From: Vibrio methylphosphonaticus
GTDB taxonomy: Bacteria > Pseudomonadota > Gammaproteobacteria > Enterobacterales > Vibrionaceae
Assembly: GCF_023634655.1 (NCBI RefSeq)
Contig: NZ_JAMKMS010000002.1
Span: 310,001 to 374,000, forward strand
Direction: 5' to 3'
Length of the DNA stretch: 64,000 nt
Shown piece by piece: positions 38,169 to 46,740 of this stretch. A program made the translations under genes and the position numbers. The notes under the pieces are model-generated. The model saw only the letters and a program-made list of their open reading frames with translations. It ran no database searches and was not told the origin of the DNA. Numbering within the stretch: the first letter of the stretch is position 1; every line of letters begins with the position of its first letter.

Positions 38169-39105
38169 GATACATTGCTTTGTCAGCTCTATCTAATAAC
38201 TGATTATGGTTGATGTCTTCCAATGGAGAGCAAGAAACCACTCCAACGCTATAACCTAGTTGGTATACACGGGGACTTGCGTTGTTAAACTTCACGACTT
38301 CTTCATCAAAACGAGTCATAGGATAACGAGCATCCCCACCGGTTGTACCTGACATTAGCACGACGAATTCATCTCCACCTATGCGAGCAATAACATCTGA
38401 ATCTCTAAAGTTATCAATTAATAGCCGCGAAAAAGACGTTAACGCATCATCACCAATAGAGTGCCCTAATGTATCATTAATCTTTTTAAAATCATTGAGA
38501 TCAAAATAAGCTAGACTGTATGGCTCCATCGAAAAGCGACATTTGCTGATCACTTTCTCTGCTAACTCATTGAACCCACGTCGATTCGATATCTGCGTCA
38601 ACTCATCAATAGTAGAATTTAAATTAGCAACTAGCTCACCCTCTGCTAATTTCGCTAAATCAATCAGGTCATGTACTTCTTGATCCGTAAAGTGCCTAGG
38701 CTGGCGATCAATAATGCATAATGTCCCTATCTTTTCCCCTCCATCAAGCTTTAGAGGCACACCCGCGTAAAATCGTATTTGAGGATCCCCTTGTACCAGA
38801 GGGTTATCCCAAAAGCGACGATCAGCCAGCGCATCAGGAACAATAAAGGGCTCATCACCTAAAATTGCGTGCCCACAAAAAGAAATGTCGCGATGGGTTT
38901 CCGTCGCGTCTATCCCAAAACCAGACTTAAACCACTGCCTATGTTCATCAATAAGACTCACCAGCGCGATATCGACATTAAACATGCGCTTAGCCAAGCG
39001 AGTAACACGGTCAAAACGTTCTTCTCGCGGAGTATCTAAAATCTTTAGCTGACGTAAAAGATGTACACGATACTCTTCATTAGCAGGGATAGGTGGTGTT
39101 TGCAT
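38152..39105 (-). CDS. GAF-GGDEF diguanylate cyclase
   Basis: A 317-residue cytoplasmic c-di-GMP synthase. A GAF domain (residues ~20-150) carries the SLIDEHRQWFKSGFG and RDISFCGHAIL motifs common in GAF-GGDEF proteins. The GGDEF domain (about 160-315) has intact IGGDEF and an I-site RDSD five residues before it. The start at 39105 is preferred over a GTG at 39165 because family members begin just before this point. Soluble, so it probably senses an internal ligand. The last codons lie inside an 18-bp tandem repeat array. Confidence 0.9.
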   Translation of the reverse strand: MQTPPIPANEEYRVHLLRQLKILDTPREERFDRVTRLAKRMFNVDIALVSLIDEHRQWFKSGFGIDATETHRDISFCGHAILGDEPFIVPDALADRRFWDNPLVQGDPQIRFYAGVPLKLDGGEKIGTLCIIDRQPRHFTDQEVHDLIDLAKLAEGELVANLNSTIDELTQISNRRGFNELAEKVISKCRFSMEPYSLAYFDLNDFKKINDTLGHSIGDDALTSFSRLLIDNFRDSDVIARIGGDEFVVLMSGTTGGDARYPMTRFDEEVVKFNNASPRVYQLGYSVGVVSCSPLEDINHNQLLDRADKAMYQYKRE

Positions 39106-39282
39106 AGCGTCTTTAACTCTTAATACTCGTCCTTTAAAACTAGTATAGTTATGTTCTATTACCACTTCGATTTATCGTTATAATTATATTCCGATGCACC
39201 GCCCTACCATCTCCTCGTTAAGTATACTTTTCATCACTCAACGCCCAAAGCCTCTGAGAAATACTGTTCGTTAACCAAAGTA
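39106..39282. other. Upstream region of the GAF-GGDEF gene
   Basis: Promoter region of the leftward cyclase gene; A/T-rich around 39160-39200. No operator or frame was recognised. Confidence 0.35.
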
Positions 39283-39310
39283 AAACGCCCCCAAATTGGA
39301 GGCGTTTAAT
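39283..39310 (-). terminator. Terminator of the hexosaminidase gene
   Basis: AAACGCC and GGCGTTT with inner CC/GG pairs around AAATT (one C-A mismatch). Leftward a TTTTACTTT tail follows. A second inverted repeat, TTATCTGTAG (39327-39336) with CTACAGATAA (39351-39360), lies between it and the stop codon. Confidence 0.78.
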
Positions 39311-39369
39311 TCATAACGTTTGACACTTATCTGTAGCCAAGAGGAACCATCTACAGATAAAAATCGTTA

Positions 39370-41823
39370 TTATTTTCTTGCGATAGTATGAAGTAACCTT
39401 TCCGTTGGCATAGTAACCGCAACGATCGTTTCATCTTTGATCACAGCAACCGCATCAATCATTTTCTGATACTCTTTTACATCGGCTGGCGATAATGTTT
39501 CTCCAGCACGAGCGCGAGAAATTAAGGTTTGACCAAGCTGCGCGATGTTGACCGTCGACTTCGCTACATCAACCGTATCGACAGACGCGATGTTATTGGC
39601 AAAGATTTTGGCAGAAGCTTCAGCTGCCGCAGCCACCGTTACATAATGCTGCTCTAATCCGTCGAGCGCAGCTTGATCACCCATTTGATATGCTTGGACT
39701 AAGTCGTTCATCTCATAAACGGCATAGCTTTCTACCGCGAGTGCATCGGCAAATCGGTTTAAACGCTCATGTTGATTATACAAATCGCCTGGCGTTTCAG
39801 TTTGAATCCACTTCTCCCAATTTCGCGCATAATATTGAGCAGGTTCAGTGTAGTCCGCTAAGGTTAGTAATGGCTCAGGATTCGCTCCGTTAGCCAGTCT
39901 TTCAATCAGCAGGCGGGCATTAGTATGATGACGCAAACCAACTGAAATCTCCGACCAAGTGTCTACCGCTCGCATACGTTTATACATGCTTGCTTCATCA
40001 GTTAACGATTCGTCGGACCATAAACGCTCGGCAATGACATAACTGCGAGGCCAAATACGATTCTCAACTGTGAGTGAATTATAGTTCTCACCCCATACGG
40101 TAATTTCACCACCAAGAATTAATGACTTTTCATCATCCGTGAGCTCTGCTGGGTATCCACCGGTTGGAGCCGGAATTGACGAGCCTTCTTTGGAAGAAGA
40201 TGCAACAACCTTACCGGTAGTCGGCCAGCGAACGTTACCAATTAACTGATAGCTTCCTTCTGCCAAGTCTTCACCTGATAGTTTAAGATTAAACTCGGTA
40301 TACGACATAAAGTTATCAAAGTGACCACGGAAGCTCTCGCCCGGCGTATATTCTATAATTTCAACTTCTGTACGGGACTTGCCGTTGTAATCGGTAAATG
40401 CACGGACTTTCCCATCTTTAGCTTGAATAATGGTCAACAATCCTTTTCTTGGACCGCCTTTGGTACGAGGCTTTTGCCATTCATAACTGACAAAGCGTTC
40501 CCCCTGATGAAGCGTATCGTCTACCGTGATGCCTTGAGGCATCGGGTCATTTCGGTAGTGATAATTCGTTGGTTGTGGTTGGTCTAAGTAGTAGCCTGTA
40601 GACAGCAACCCTTGGTAACCTTCTTGAGCTGCACGCCCGATGCTATCGTGACCTCGCCAACTTTGAATCACGATCGATTTTGGTAAGTCTTTATGCCAAA
40701 TTTCATCCCAACCAGACATTTTTTTGCCGCGTTTCTCTAGCATTTTTTCAACTTTAGCGTTCAGGTAAGATTGTAAACCACGCTCACCGTCTAAATCATT
40801 TTCTTTTATAAAAGCTTGAATAGATGGATTTTCTTTCCATTGTTTGTAATTTGGCTCATCACCACCGATATGGAAGTACTCATCTGGGAATAGTTCTACT
40901 ACCTCATCAAAGACGCTCTCTAACATCACGTACAAGTCAGGGTTAGTTGGATCCATTAACGGTTCGAATACCCCCCACTCCCTTTGCTGCTCATAGCTTT
41001 GCTCACCCATACCAGACATTAAATCAGGATAAGCGTGAGCAACCGCCGATGCGTGACCCGGTAATGAGATTTCTGGAATGACTCGAATACCACGCTGACG
41101 CGCATACTCAACGACATGGCGAATATCGTCTTTGGTGTAGTAATCACCATCCGTCGTGTCTTGCCACAATTTTGTGTAATTATCGAGTTGAATGCGAATC
41201 CCTTGGTCATCCCATAGGTGCCAATGGAAAACGTTCATTTTTGCCGAGGCCATGGCATCGAGCTGTCGTAAGATAACGTCCATTTCAACAAAGTGACGAG
41301 ACGTATCATAAGAAACCCCTCGCCAAGGGAAGCGAGGCGCGTCATCAATATTCACTTCAGGTACGTGGTAGCCTTTTGCATCCGTGACAACAAGCTGAAG
41401 CAAGGTTTCAATACCGCGGATTGCCCCGTAAGGACGATTGGCCTTAAGTGTAATTTGACCGTTCTTTGCGACTAACTGATAGGACTCATCCGCATCCATA
41501 TCTTGCACATCAGATTGAGGTGCTTCTGCTATATCAATAACTAGCGTCGCTGAACTTTCAGAGTCGGCAGTCCAATTAAGAGTTGGCAAACCCGTTTGCC
41601 TTTCTAAACGTTCGATGAATCGCTTAGCGGTAAAATCTACTCGCTCAGACCGATAGCCTTTAATATAAACGCTAAAGTCTTTTGTCAGTTCAACTTGACC
41701 TACTCCCAACTCAACGGATTGTGGGTAAGGCATTAAATTAAGATCGGTATTGGGTGCAGCGGCCCATGCCGTTGCCGACATCAGTGAACCGGCGACGAGT
41801 AGTGATAATACATTCTTTTTCAT
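39370..41823 (-). CDS. Exported beta-N-acetylhexosaminidase (GH20)
   Basis: An 817-residue GH20 enzyme that removes terminal N-acetylglucosamine-type sugars by substrate-assisted catalysis. Signal peptide ~1-22 (ends AWA), a GH20b-like N-terminal domain, then the catalytic barrel with HLWDDQGIRIQLD and the catalytic Asp-Glu in HIGGDEPNYKQW; Trp-rich substrate-pocket residues (GWDEIW, QSWRG, VWGENYN) follow. The C-terminal ~170 residues are helical. AAGGACATAAT precedes the ATG at 41823, which is favoured over an upstream in-frame codon at 41844. It lies 10 bases after the KdgM-like porin gene and is probably co-transcribed: the porin admits oligosaccharides that this enzyme trims. Confidence 0.92.
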   Translation of the reverse strand: MKKNVLSLLVAGSLMSATAWAAAPNTDLNLMPYPQSVELGVGQVELTKDFSVYIKGYRSERVDFTAKRFIERLERQTGLPTLNWTADSESSATLVIDIAEAPQSDVQDMDADESYQLVAKNGQITLKANRPYGAIRGIETLLQLVVTDAKGYHVPEVNIDDAPRFPWRGVSYDTSRHFVEMDVILRQLDAMASAKMNVFHWHLWDDQGIRIQLDNYTKLWQDTTDGDYYTKDDIRHVVEYARQRGIRVIPEISLPGHASAVAHAYPDLMSGMGEQSYEQQREWGVFEPLMDPTNPDLYVMLESVFDEVVELFPDEYFHIGGDEPNYKQWKENPSIQAFIKENDLDGERGLQSYLNAKVEKMLEKRGKKMSGWDEIWHKDLPKSIVIQSWRGHDSIGRAAQEGYQGLLSTGYYLDQPQPTNYHYRNDPMPQGITVDDTLHQGERFVSYEWQKPRTKGGPRKGLLTIIQAKDGKVRAFTDYNGKSRTEVEIIEYTPGESFRGHFDNFMSYTEFNLKLSGEDLAEGSYQLIGNVRWPTTGKVVASSSKEGSSIPAPTGGYPAELTDDEKSLILGGEITVWGENYNSLTVENRIWPRSYVIAERLWSDESLTDEASMYKRMRAVDTWSEISVGLRHHTNARLLIERLANGANPEPLLTLADYTEPAQYYARNWEKWIQTETPGDLYNQHERLNRFADALAVESYAVYEMNDLVQAYQMGDQAALDGLEQHYVTVAAAAEASAKIFANNIASVDTVDVAKSTVNIAQLGQTLISRARAGETLSPADVKEYQKMIDAVAVIKDETIVAVTMPTERLLHTIARK

Positions 41824-41833
41824 TATTATGTCC

Positions 41834-42553
41834 TTAGAATACAAAGTTTAGTCCAATTCTATAGCGCCATTCTGTTTCGCCAGTATTTGGTGCTGGAATA
41901 TAAATATTTTTATCAGCATCAACAATTTCCGCATACGGCCTCATAAAGCTTGAGTATTTATATAAGAATTTAAACGTATGCTCTCTCGCGGTTTGCTCGC
42001 CATTAGCAAGTTCACCAGGGTGATTAGTTATTTGATCGAAATAGGTATATGCATATGAGAGTGTAAAATCATCCGTGTTATATCCTGTCCACATATCGTA
42101 TCGGTTACGACGAATAGTTTCATTTTCTCCCGCAGCATTTTGTGCTTCTGCGCTTGAAAAATCATATCGATAACGTCCGTGAATAAATAATCCGTTATCA
42201 AAGTTATAGTTCAATTTTAAATACGGCATATAAAACGTATTAGAACTCATAAAGTTCATGGTCAAACCCGGATTTAAGACAAAGTTATCGTTAACAGCGT
42301 AGGTGTAGTAATTGGTTATCTCCGTGTTCGATAAGCGCAAGTTACTACCAAAGCTATCGCCATAAGTACCATGGTTAACGTTAGTAAGCATTTCAATACC
42401 ATAACCATTATCAAAATGATGACCTAAAATAACGCGACTACGATGACGATCTGAAGGGTCTCGATACTCATGTCTTAAATCAAGATACGTAGTCGCTGAA
42501 TATGCTGATGAAGATATAACTATAAATAATGCAGAGGGAACGAGTTTATTCAT
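41834..42553 (-). CDS. KdgM/NanC-like oligosaccharide porin
   Basis: A 239-residue 12-strand outer-membrane channel of the KdgM family. Signal peptide ends SAYSA; TYLDLRHEYRDPSDRHRSRVI at the N-terminus is the family start, and the protein ends LNFVF. KdgM takes up acidic oligogalacturonides and NanC sialic acid; pairing with a GH20 enzyme here suggests amino-sugar oligomers, possibly charged ones. The start at 42553 (ATG) is preferred over a TTG at 42568. The ribosome site is poor in either case. First gene of a two-gene unit with the hexosaminidase. Confidence 0.87.
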   Translation of the reverse strand: MNKLVPSALFIVISSSAYSATTYLDLRHEYRDPSDRHRSRVILGHHFDNGYGIEMLTNVNHGTYGDSFGSNLRLSNTEITNYYTYAVNDNFVLNPGLTMNFMSSNTFYMPYLKLNYNFDNGLFIHGRYRYDFSSAEAQNAAGENETIRRNRYDMWTGYNTDDFTLSYAYTYFDQITNHPGELANGEQTAREHTFKFLYKYSSFMRPYAEIVDADKNIYIPAPNTGETEWRYRIGLNFVF

Positions 42554-42568
42554 AATAATTTTTATCAA

Positions 42569-42890
42569 TTAATAGTTGTGACGTGCCATATTAAACTTAC
42601 ATAGCAAATACCATCACAAGAAAAAGGGAAACGTCAATAACACAGCAACATAAATTATAACAGCTGAATTATTATATCTATTACTCTGATGTTTTCTTCG
42701 AGCTATTTAACACTATAAACTCCCTCTTAAACCAATATAGCCAGAGCACCTCCATTTACGAAAAATTAACTTTGCCGACAACATCCGTCTATCCATGCAG
42801 CAGTTAATTTCAACCAAGCGCTTACTAAAAAGCACTATCTATGTATCCATATTATTTTTGGGAAAATGCGTTAGGAGTATGACCTACGAC
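42569..42890. other. Promoter region of the porin-hexosaminidase pair
   Basis: About 320 bases, strongly A/T-rich at 42600-42720. No gene supported. A 63-codon rightward frame from 42795 runs through the 10-bp repeat and terminator and is rejected. No regulator site was recognised. Confidence 0.4.
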
Positions 42891-42940
42891 AAATATGGAA
42901 AAATATGGAAAAATATGGAAAAATATGGAAAAATATGGAG
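42891..42940. repeat. Five 10-bp tandem repeats with phased A-tracts
   Basis: AAATATGGAA is repeated five times without gaps; the last copy ends GAG instead of GAA. A-runs recur every 10 bases, close to one helical turn, so the DNA should be intrinsically bent. On the minus strand the array reads as repeated TTTTT blocks right after a terminator stem. Confidence 0.95.
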
Positions 42941-42956
42941 CGCCTTTCGGCACTCC
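42937..42956 (-). terminator. Terminator of the SSS transporter gene
   Basis: Reading leftward: GGAGTGCC-GAAA-GGCGCTCC, an 8-bp stem (one G-T pair) closed by a stable GNRA-type tetraloop, followed by ATATTTTTCC and further T-runs from the 10-bp repeat. It lies 13 bases past the stop. Confidence 0.88.
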
Positions 42957-42968
42957 ATTAACGTTTTA

Positions 42969-44462
42969 TTATTCTGTCACTGGTGATGACTTAATGGTTA
43001 CATCAGAAGTATCACTTAACTCCATTTGCGCTCGCTCTGCATCGAGTATTGCTTGTGCTTGCTCAGGGGAAACGGTATTAGCTGGCGTCAGTAGACTCAC
43101 AACAACACCAGCGAATGTCGCCACTAACACAGAAGGTATAACCGGGTTGCCCCAATATGTCGTTAGTGTTGGGCTAAGCATTACGGTAAACGATGCACAT
43201 GATGCCCCTATCAAAGTTGCAATTGCACCCTGCCAATTATAACGCTTCCAGAAACGTCCTAGCATGCCACATACGAACATTCCAGACATGACGGTTGAAA
43301 TCATTTTGGTAATGTAGCCAATGATATCGTTTGAAGTTAACGCAAATAGTAGTGCAAAACCAATGACAACAATCAGCGCTAGACGTGAGTAGTTCAGCAT
43401 GGAGTCTTTATGAGGCATACGACCAGTGAACATCACGTAAACGTCGCGAAGTAGAATCGATACTCCTGCGATCGCATCAGAGCTTGCACTCGACATTGTC
43501 GCCGAAAGACCTGCAATTAATACAATCATACCCACGCCTACTGGCAATACCGTTGCCGCGACATAAGGGAATGAGAAGTTAGGGTTTTCTAACGATGGGT
43601 CAATCGCATGAGCCGCCATACCAATAATGGCTGGAATGATAGAGAAAAAGAGATACAGTACACCAGACATCACGAATGAACGGCGAATAGTAGAAACATC
43701 TTTACCAGAGTATATACGCTGGCGGAACGATGGTGTAGCCAATACACCCACTCCGATCACCACCGCCAAAGAAATAGCCGGGATTACACCTAGTTTTTCA
43801 ATCGCTAAAAAGCTCGTCGCAGCAGGGTCCATCGCAGCATAAAGGTTATCAAGACCACCAATGTATTGCACTGACATCACAGCCATCAAGATAAAGCCAA
43901 CAAACAAGATGACCGCTTGAATAGTATCGGTCCAAACCACCGCCGTGTAACCGCCAATCACAACATAAATCGTAAAGGCTGCGGCAATAATCACTTTGGC
44001 GACGTTTAGATCAATATCAGCGATCCATGCGAGATACATCCCGCCACCAAGAATATGGGCACCTAACCAACCAATAGAGGCGACAAAAATCAGCACACCA
44101 ACCACATTTTTCACCACGCGATTAGCGCCAACGTAATACGCCAGTTCTTCACTCATGGTCATGAAATTGAGTTTACGTACAGGAGCAAACCATAGAGCTA
44201 ACAACAAAATGCCTAACGCACCACCAATGCCATACAAGGCACCAGCCCAACCGTTAGCATACCCAAAGCCGACCGCGCCCATACTTGAGCCCGTTCCTAC
44301 CATGGTGGCAACCGTGGTACCTAAAACAAGAAACAAAGGTAAGCCGCGGCCACCTAAAAGGAAGTCTTCCCCAGACTTTTGATTACGTGATACAAACCAC
44401 CCTAACCAAATAAGAAAACACACATATATTCCGAAACCAGTTAAAAAGAGTGTACTGTTCAT
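42969..44462 (-). CDS. Sodium:solute symporter (SSS family)
   Basis: A 497-residue inner-membrane symporter with about 13 helices, of the SSS (PutP/PanF/SGLT) family. GFGYANGWAGALYGIGGALG and the sodium-site region AGLSATMSSASSDAIAG are characteristic. GGAGATGTTCA precedes the ATG at 44462. It lies in the leftward D-amino-acid unit behind ridA and the D-aminoacylase gene, so an N-acyl-D-amino acid or D-amino acid is the probable cargo; that is inferred from context, since SSS carriers vary widely. Confidence 0.88.
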   Translation of the reverse strand: MNSTLFLTGFGIYVCFLIWLGWFVSRNQKSGEDFLLGGRGLPLFLVLGTTVATMVGTGSSMGAVGFGYANGWAGALYGIGGALGILLLALWFAPVRKLNFMTMSEELAYYVGANRVVKNVVGVLIFVASIGWLGAHILGGGMYLAWIADIDLNVAKVIIAAAFTIYVVIGGYTAVVWTDTIQAVILFVGFILMAVMSVQYIGGLDNLYAAMDPAATSFLAIEKLGVIPAISLAVVIGVGVLATPSFRQRIYSGKDVSTIRRSFVMSGVLYLFFSIIPAIIGMAAHAIDPSLENPNFSFPYVAATVLPVGVGMIVLIAGLSATMSSASSDAIAGVSILLRDVYVMFTGRMPHKDSMLNYSRLALIVVIGFALLFALTSNDIIGYITKMISTVMSGMFVCGMLGRFWKRYNWQGAIATLIGASCASFTVMLSPTLTTYWGNPVIPSVLVATFAGVVVSLLTPANTVSPEQAQAILDAERAQMELSDTSDVTIKSSPVTE

Positions 44463-44581
44463 TGAACATCTCCAAATATAATTGTGGTGTGCATTAACCA
44501 CTTATAGTTTTACGTTATTATCTTAAAGTAACATTTATTGATTGAATAATTTTAATTCAAAGTAAATTTTTATTGTTATGT

Positions 44582-44603
44582 GAAGGGCATCATCATGCCC
44601 TTC
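44582..44603 (-). other. Intercistronic hairpin between ridA and the symporter
   Basis: GAAGGGCAT (44582-44590) and ATGCCCTTC (44595-44603) form a perfect 9-bp stem around CATC. No T-run follows leftward, so it is more likely a processing or stabilising element within the operon than a full terminator. Confidence 0.6.
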
Positions 44604-44651
44604 CAATGCTACTTAATATACATCTATTAATATTATTAATGGGTGTAATAT

Positions 44652-45044
44652 TTAAGCACGATCTGAACGATAGCAGGTAACATCGACTTCTACTTTCACA
44701 TCAACGACTAAGTCGCACACCATGCAAATTCGAGCAGGAGGGTTCGCACCAAAAAACTCGCGGAATACTTTATTGAACGATTGGAAGTAACGAGAATCCG
44801 TCAGTACTACTTTTACATGCATCACGTCTTCAAGTCCGTAGCCCGCTTCTTCCATAATGTCGACACAGTTTTGGATAGCAAGACGAGACTGATCAATGAT
44901 GCCCCCTTCTACCACTTCACCATCAGTCATTGGTGTTTGACCCGAAACATAAAGAAAGCCGCCCGCTTCTGTTGCTCTCGCAAACGGAAGGTGCTGACCA
45001 CCAGTACCCACACCACCTTCAATACCATAACGTTTAATAGTCAT
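44652..45044 (-). CDS. RidA/YjgF-family imine deaminase
   Basis: A 130-residue RidA protein. The family removes reactive 2-aminoacrylate and other enamines/imines made by PLP-dependent dehydratases. The conserved Arg lies in PPARICMVCDL and the Glu in KVEVDVTCYR near the C-terminus. YVSGQTP is another signature. Its position beside a D-serine dehydratase-like gene across the divergent promoter, and directly after a D-aminoacylase, makes chemical sense: it would clear the enamine released from serine- or threonine-like substrates. Divergent enough from housekeeping RidA to be a pathway-specific copy. Confidence 0.9.
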   Translation of the reverse strand: MTIKRYGIEGGVGTGGQHLPFARATEAGGFLYVSGQTPMTDGEVVEGGIIDQSRLAIQNCVDIMEEAGYGLEDVMHVKVVLTDSRYFQSFNKVFREFFGANPPARICMVCDLVVDVKVEVDVTCYRSDRA

Positions 45045-45102
45045 TTTAACTCCAAAGTTTATACTTAATTATTTACTTACCTAAATATTGATTAAATCAA
45101 TA

Positions 45103-46542
45103 TTACTCTTTATGTCGAAAAATAAATCGACCAAACCTATTTTTTGTTACTTCTTTATTTCTATAGCTAATGTTTCCGTTAACGAAAACATAATCAATTC
45201 CATCAGCGAGCGATATAGGGTCTTCAAATGTTGCTGTATCTTTAATTTTATTCTTATCAAAGATTACCAAATCAGCAAACGCACCTTTTTCAATTATTCC
45301 ACGCTGCTTCAAATTATATCGTTGTGCAGATAAGCCCGTCATTTTATGAACAGCTTCTTCAAGTGAGAATAATTGCCTATCGCGGCAATAATGACTCAGC
45401 ACTTTAGGAAAGGTTCCCCATAACCTTGGATGGGGATGAGGGTCATTTGGCAAACCATCAGAACCCACCATGGTCAAGCGGTACTTAAGGACACGCTCAA
45501 CATCCGCTTCATCCATACAATGATAAACTGCCCCTGCCGGTTGCAACGCTTTTGCCGCTTCAAGTAATGGTAAGTTCATTTGGTTTGCGATTTCTTTCAA
45601 CATTTTCCCAGCAAACTCAGGTAACGATTCAGACCACGTGATGAAAATATCAATGTCATCTGTCACTTGTTTAAGATCAAGTGTGGAAGAGCTGGCTGAG
45701 TATGGGTAACAGTCGCAGGAAACGTCCTGATTTTTAACGGTTTCTTCCATCAACTCTAAGACCTCAACGGTTCGACCCCAGTTTCCAGCCCCTGCGCACT
45801 TCAAATGAGAGATGACAACAGGTACTTTGGCATGTTTTCCTGTTTCAAAGGCTTCTTCCATCGCCTCTAAGATCGCTTCGAACTCTGTTCTCATATGTGT
45901 GGTATAAATACCACCATGATCCGCTAGCACCTCTGCTAAGCTCATGACTTCCTCAGCCGTGGCTTGTTTGGCGCTGGCGTAAGCTAAACCAGAACTTAAA
46001 CCTAGTGCGCCTTGCTCTAGGGCTTGCGAAAGTGTTGCTTTCATTGATAACAACTCGCTTTCACTTGCCTCACGCAGCAATTCATCCATGACATTATTTC
46101 GTAGCGTTGTATGACCCACAAGCGCAGCAACATTTACAGCAGGTTGTGCTGTCATCACAGCATCGGCGTAGTGCGCAAACGTCGGATACTTAAAATCCTT
46201 TTGTTGACCCAATAAATTCATCGGATCGGGTGGAGCATTGGCGAGAGTTGCAGGTGATGCGCTAATGCCACAATTTCCTACAATCACAGTCGTCACACCC
46301 TGACTAATTTTAGGCAGACACTCAGGGTAACGAATCACATTCGTGTCATCATGAGTATGAACGTCGATAAAACCGGGGCTGAGTACTTTTCCCTGGCCAT
46401 CAATGACATGCTTAGCTAGCCCTGCATCCATTGGGGCAATTTCAGCAATTCGATCACCAACAATTGCCACGTCCGAAAAATACGCTTTCGAGCTCATTCC
46501 ATCGACAATTTCTACGTTTTTTATAATGATGTCGAACAACAT
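45103..46542 (-). CDS. D-aminoacylase / N-acyl-D-amino-acid deacylase
   Basis: A 479-residue amidohydrolase-fold enzyme that hydrolyses N-acyl-D-amino acids. Metal ligands appear as HTHDD (first H-x-H), Cys in GNCGIS, His in VISHLKCAG and Asp in GSDGLPND. EQGALGLSSGLAYA is a family marker. The start at 46542 has GAGAG 6 bases upstream and gives the family start MLFDIIIKNVEIVDG. First gene of the leftward unit dan-like/ridA/SSS; a PLP enzyme and an RpiR regulator lie on the other side of the ~200-base divergent promoter. Confidence 0.9.
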   Translation of the reverse strand: MLFDIIIKNVEIVDGMSSKAYFSDVAIVGDRIAEIAPMDAGLAKHVIDGQGKVLSPGFIDVHTHDDTNVIRYPECLPKISQGVTTVIVGNCGISASPATLANAPPDPMNLLGQQKDFKYPTFAHYADAVMTAQPAVNVAALVGHTTLRNNVMDELLREASESELLSMKATLSQALEQGALGLSSGLAYASAKQATAEEVMSLAEVLADHGGIYTTHMRTEFEAILEAMEEAFETGKHAKVPVVISHLKCAGAGNWGRTVEVLELMEETVKNQDVSCDCYPYSASSSTLDLKQVTDDIDIFITWSESLPEFAGKMLKEIANQMNLPLLEAAKALQPAGAVYHCMDEADVERVLKYRLTMVGSDGLPNDPHPHPRLWGTFPKVLSHYCRDRQLFSLEEAVHKMTGLSAQRYNLKQRGIIEKGAFADLVIFDKNKIKDTATFEDPISLADGIDYVFVNGNISYRNKEVTKNRFGRFIFRHKE

Positions 46543-46740
46543 AGTCATCTCTCTTTTTCCATTCATTTCACGACGCCTATGTTAGAAACTATCCTTGAAC
46601 ATTTCAGTGACCAAACACACATTTATTAATTGAAAGTTTGATAGTTTCTAACATTACACTTAATATATCACCACTCAAACCATTAAAAACAACAACTTAA
46701 GTTAAGTTATCTAACATTTTAAATCTGGGGGAATATTATT
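46543..46740. promoter_or_regulatory. Divergent promoter of the D-amino-acid module
   Basis: About 200 A/T-rich bases drive two units in opposite directions. Imperfect symmetry, GAAAGTTTGATAGTTTC (46632-46648) and similar GATAGTTTCTAAC / GTTAGAAACTATC around 46579-46653, gives an inverted repeat of GTTAGAAACTATC (46579-46591) and GATAGTTTCTAAC (46641-46653): 13-bp perfect arms 49 bases apart. This is a good candidate operator for the RpiR protein encoded in the cluster. Confidence 0.6.

Noticed and set aside
42795..42986. Rightward frame coding repeated EKYGKIWKNM-like peptide
   Set aside because: The peptide is only the translation of the 10-bp DNA repeat and runs through a terminator stem; no ribosome site supports it.
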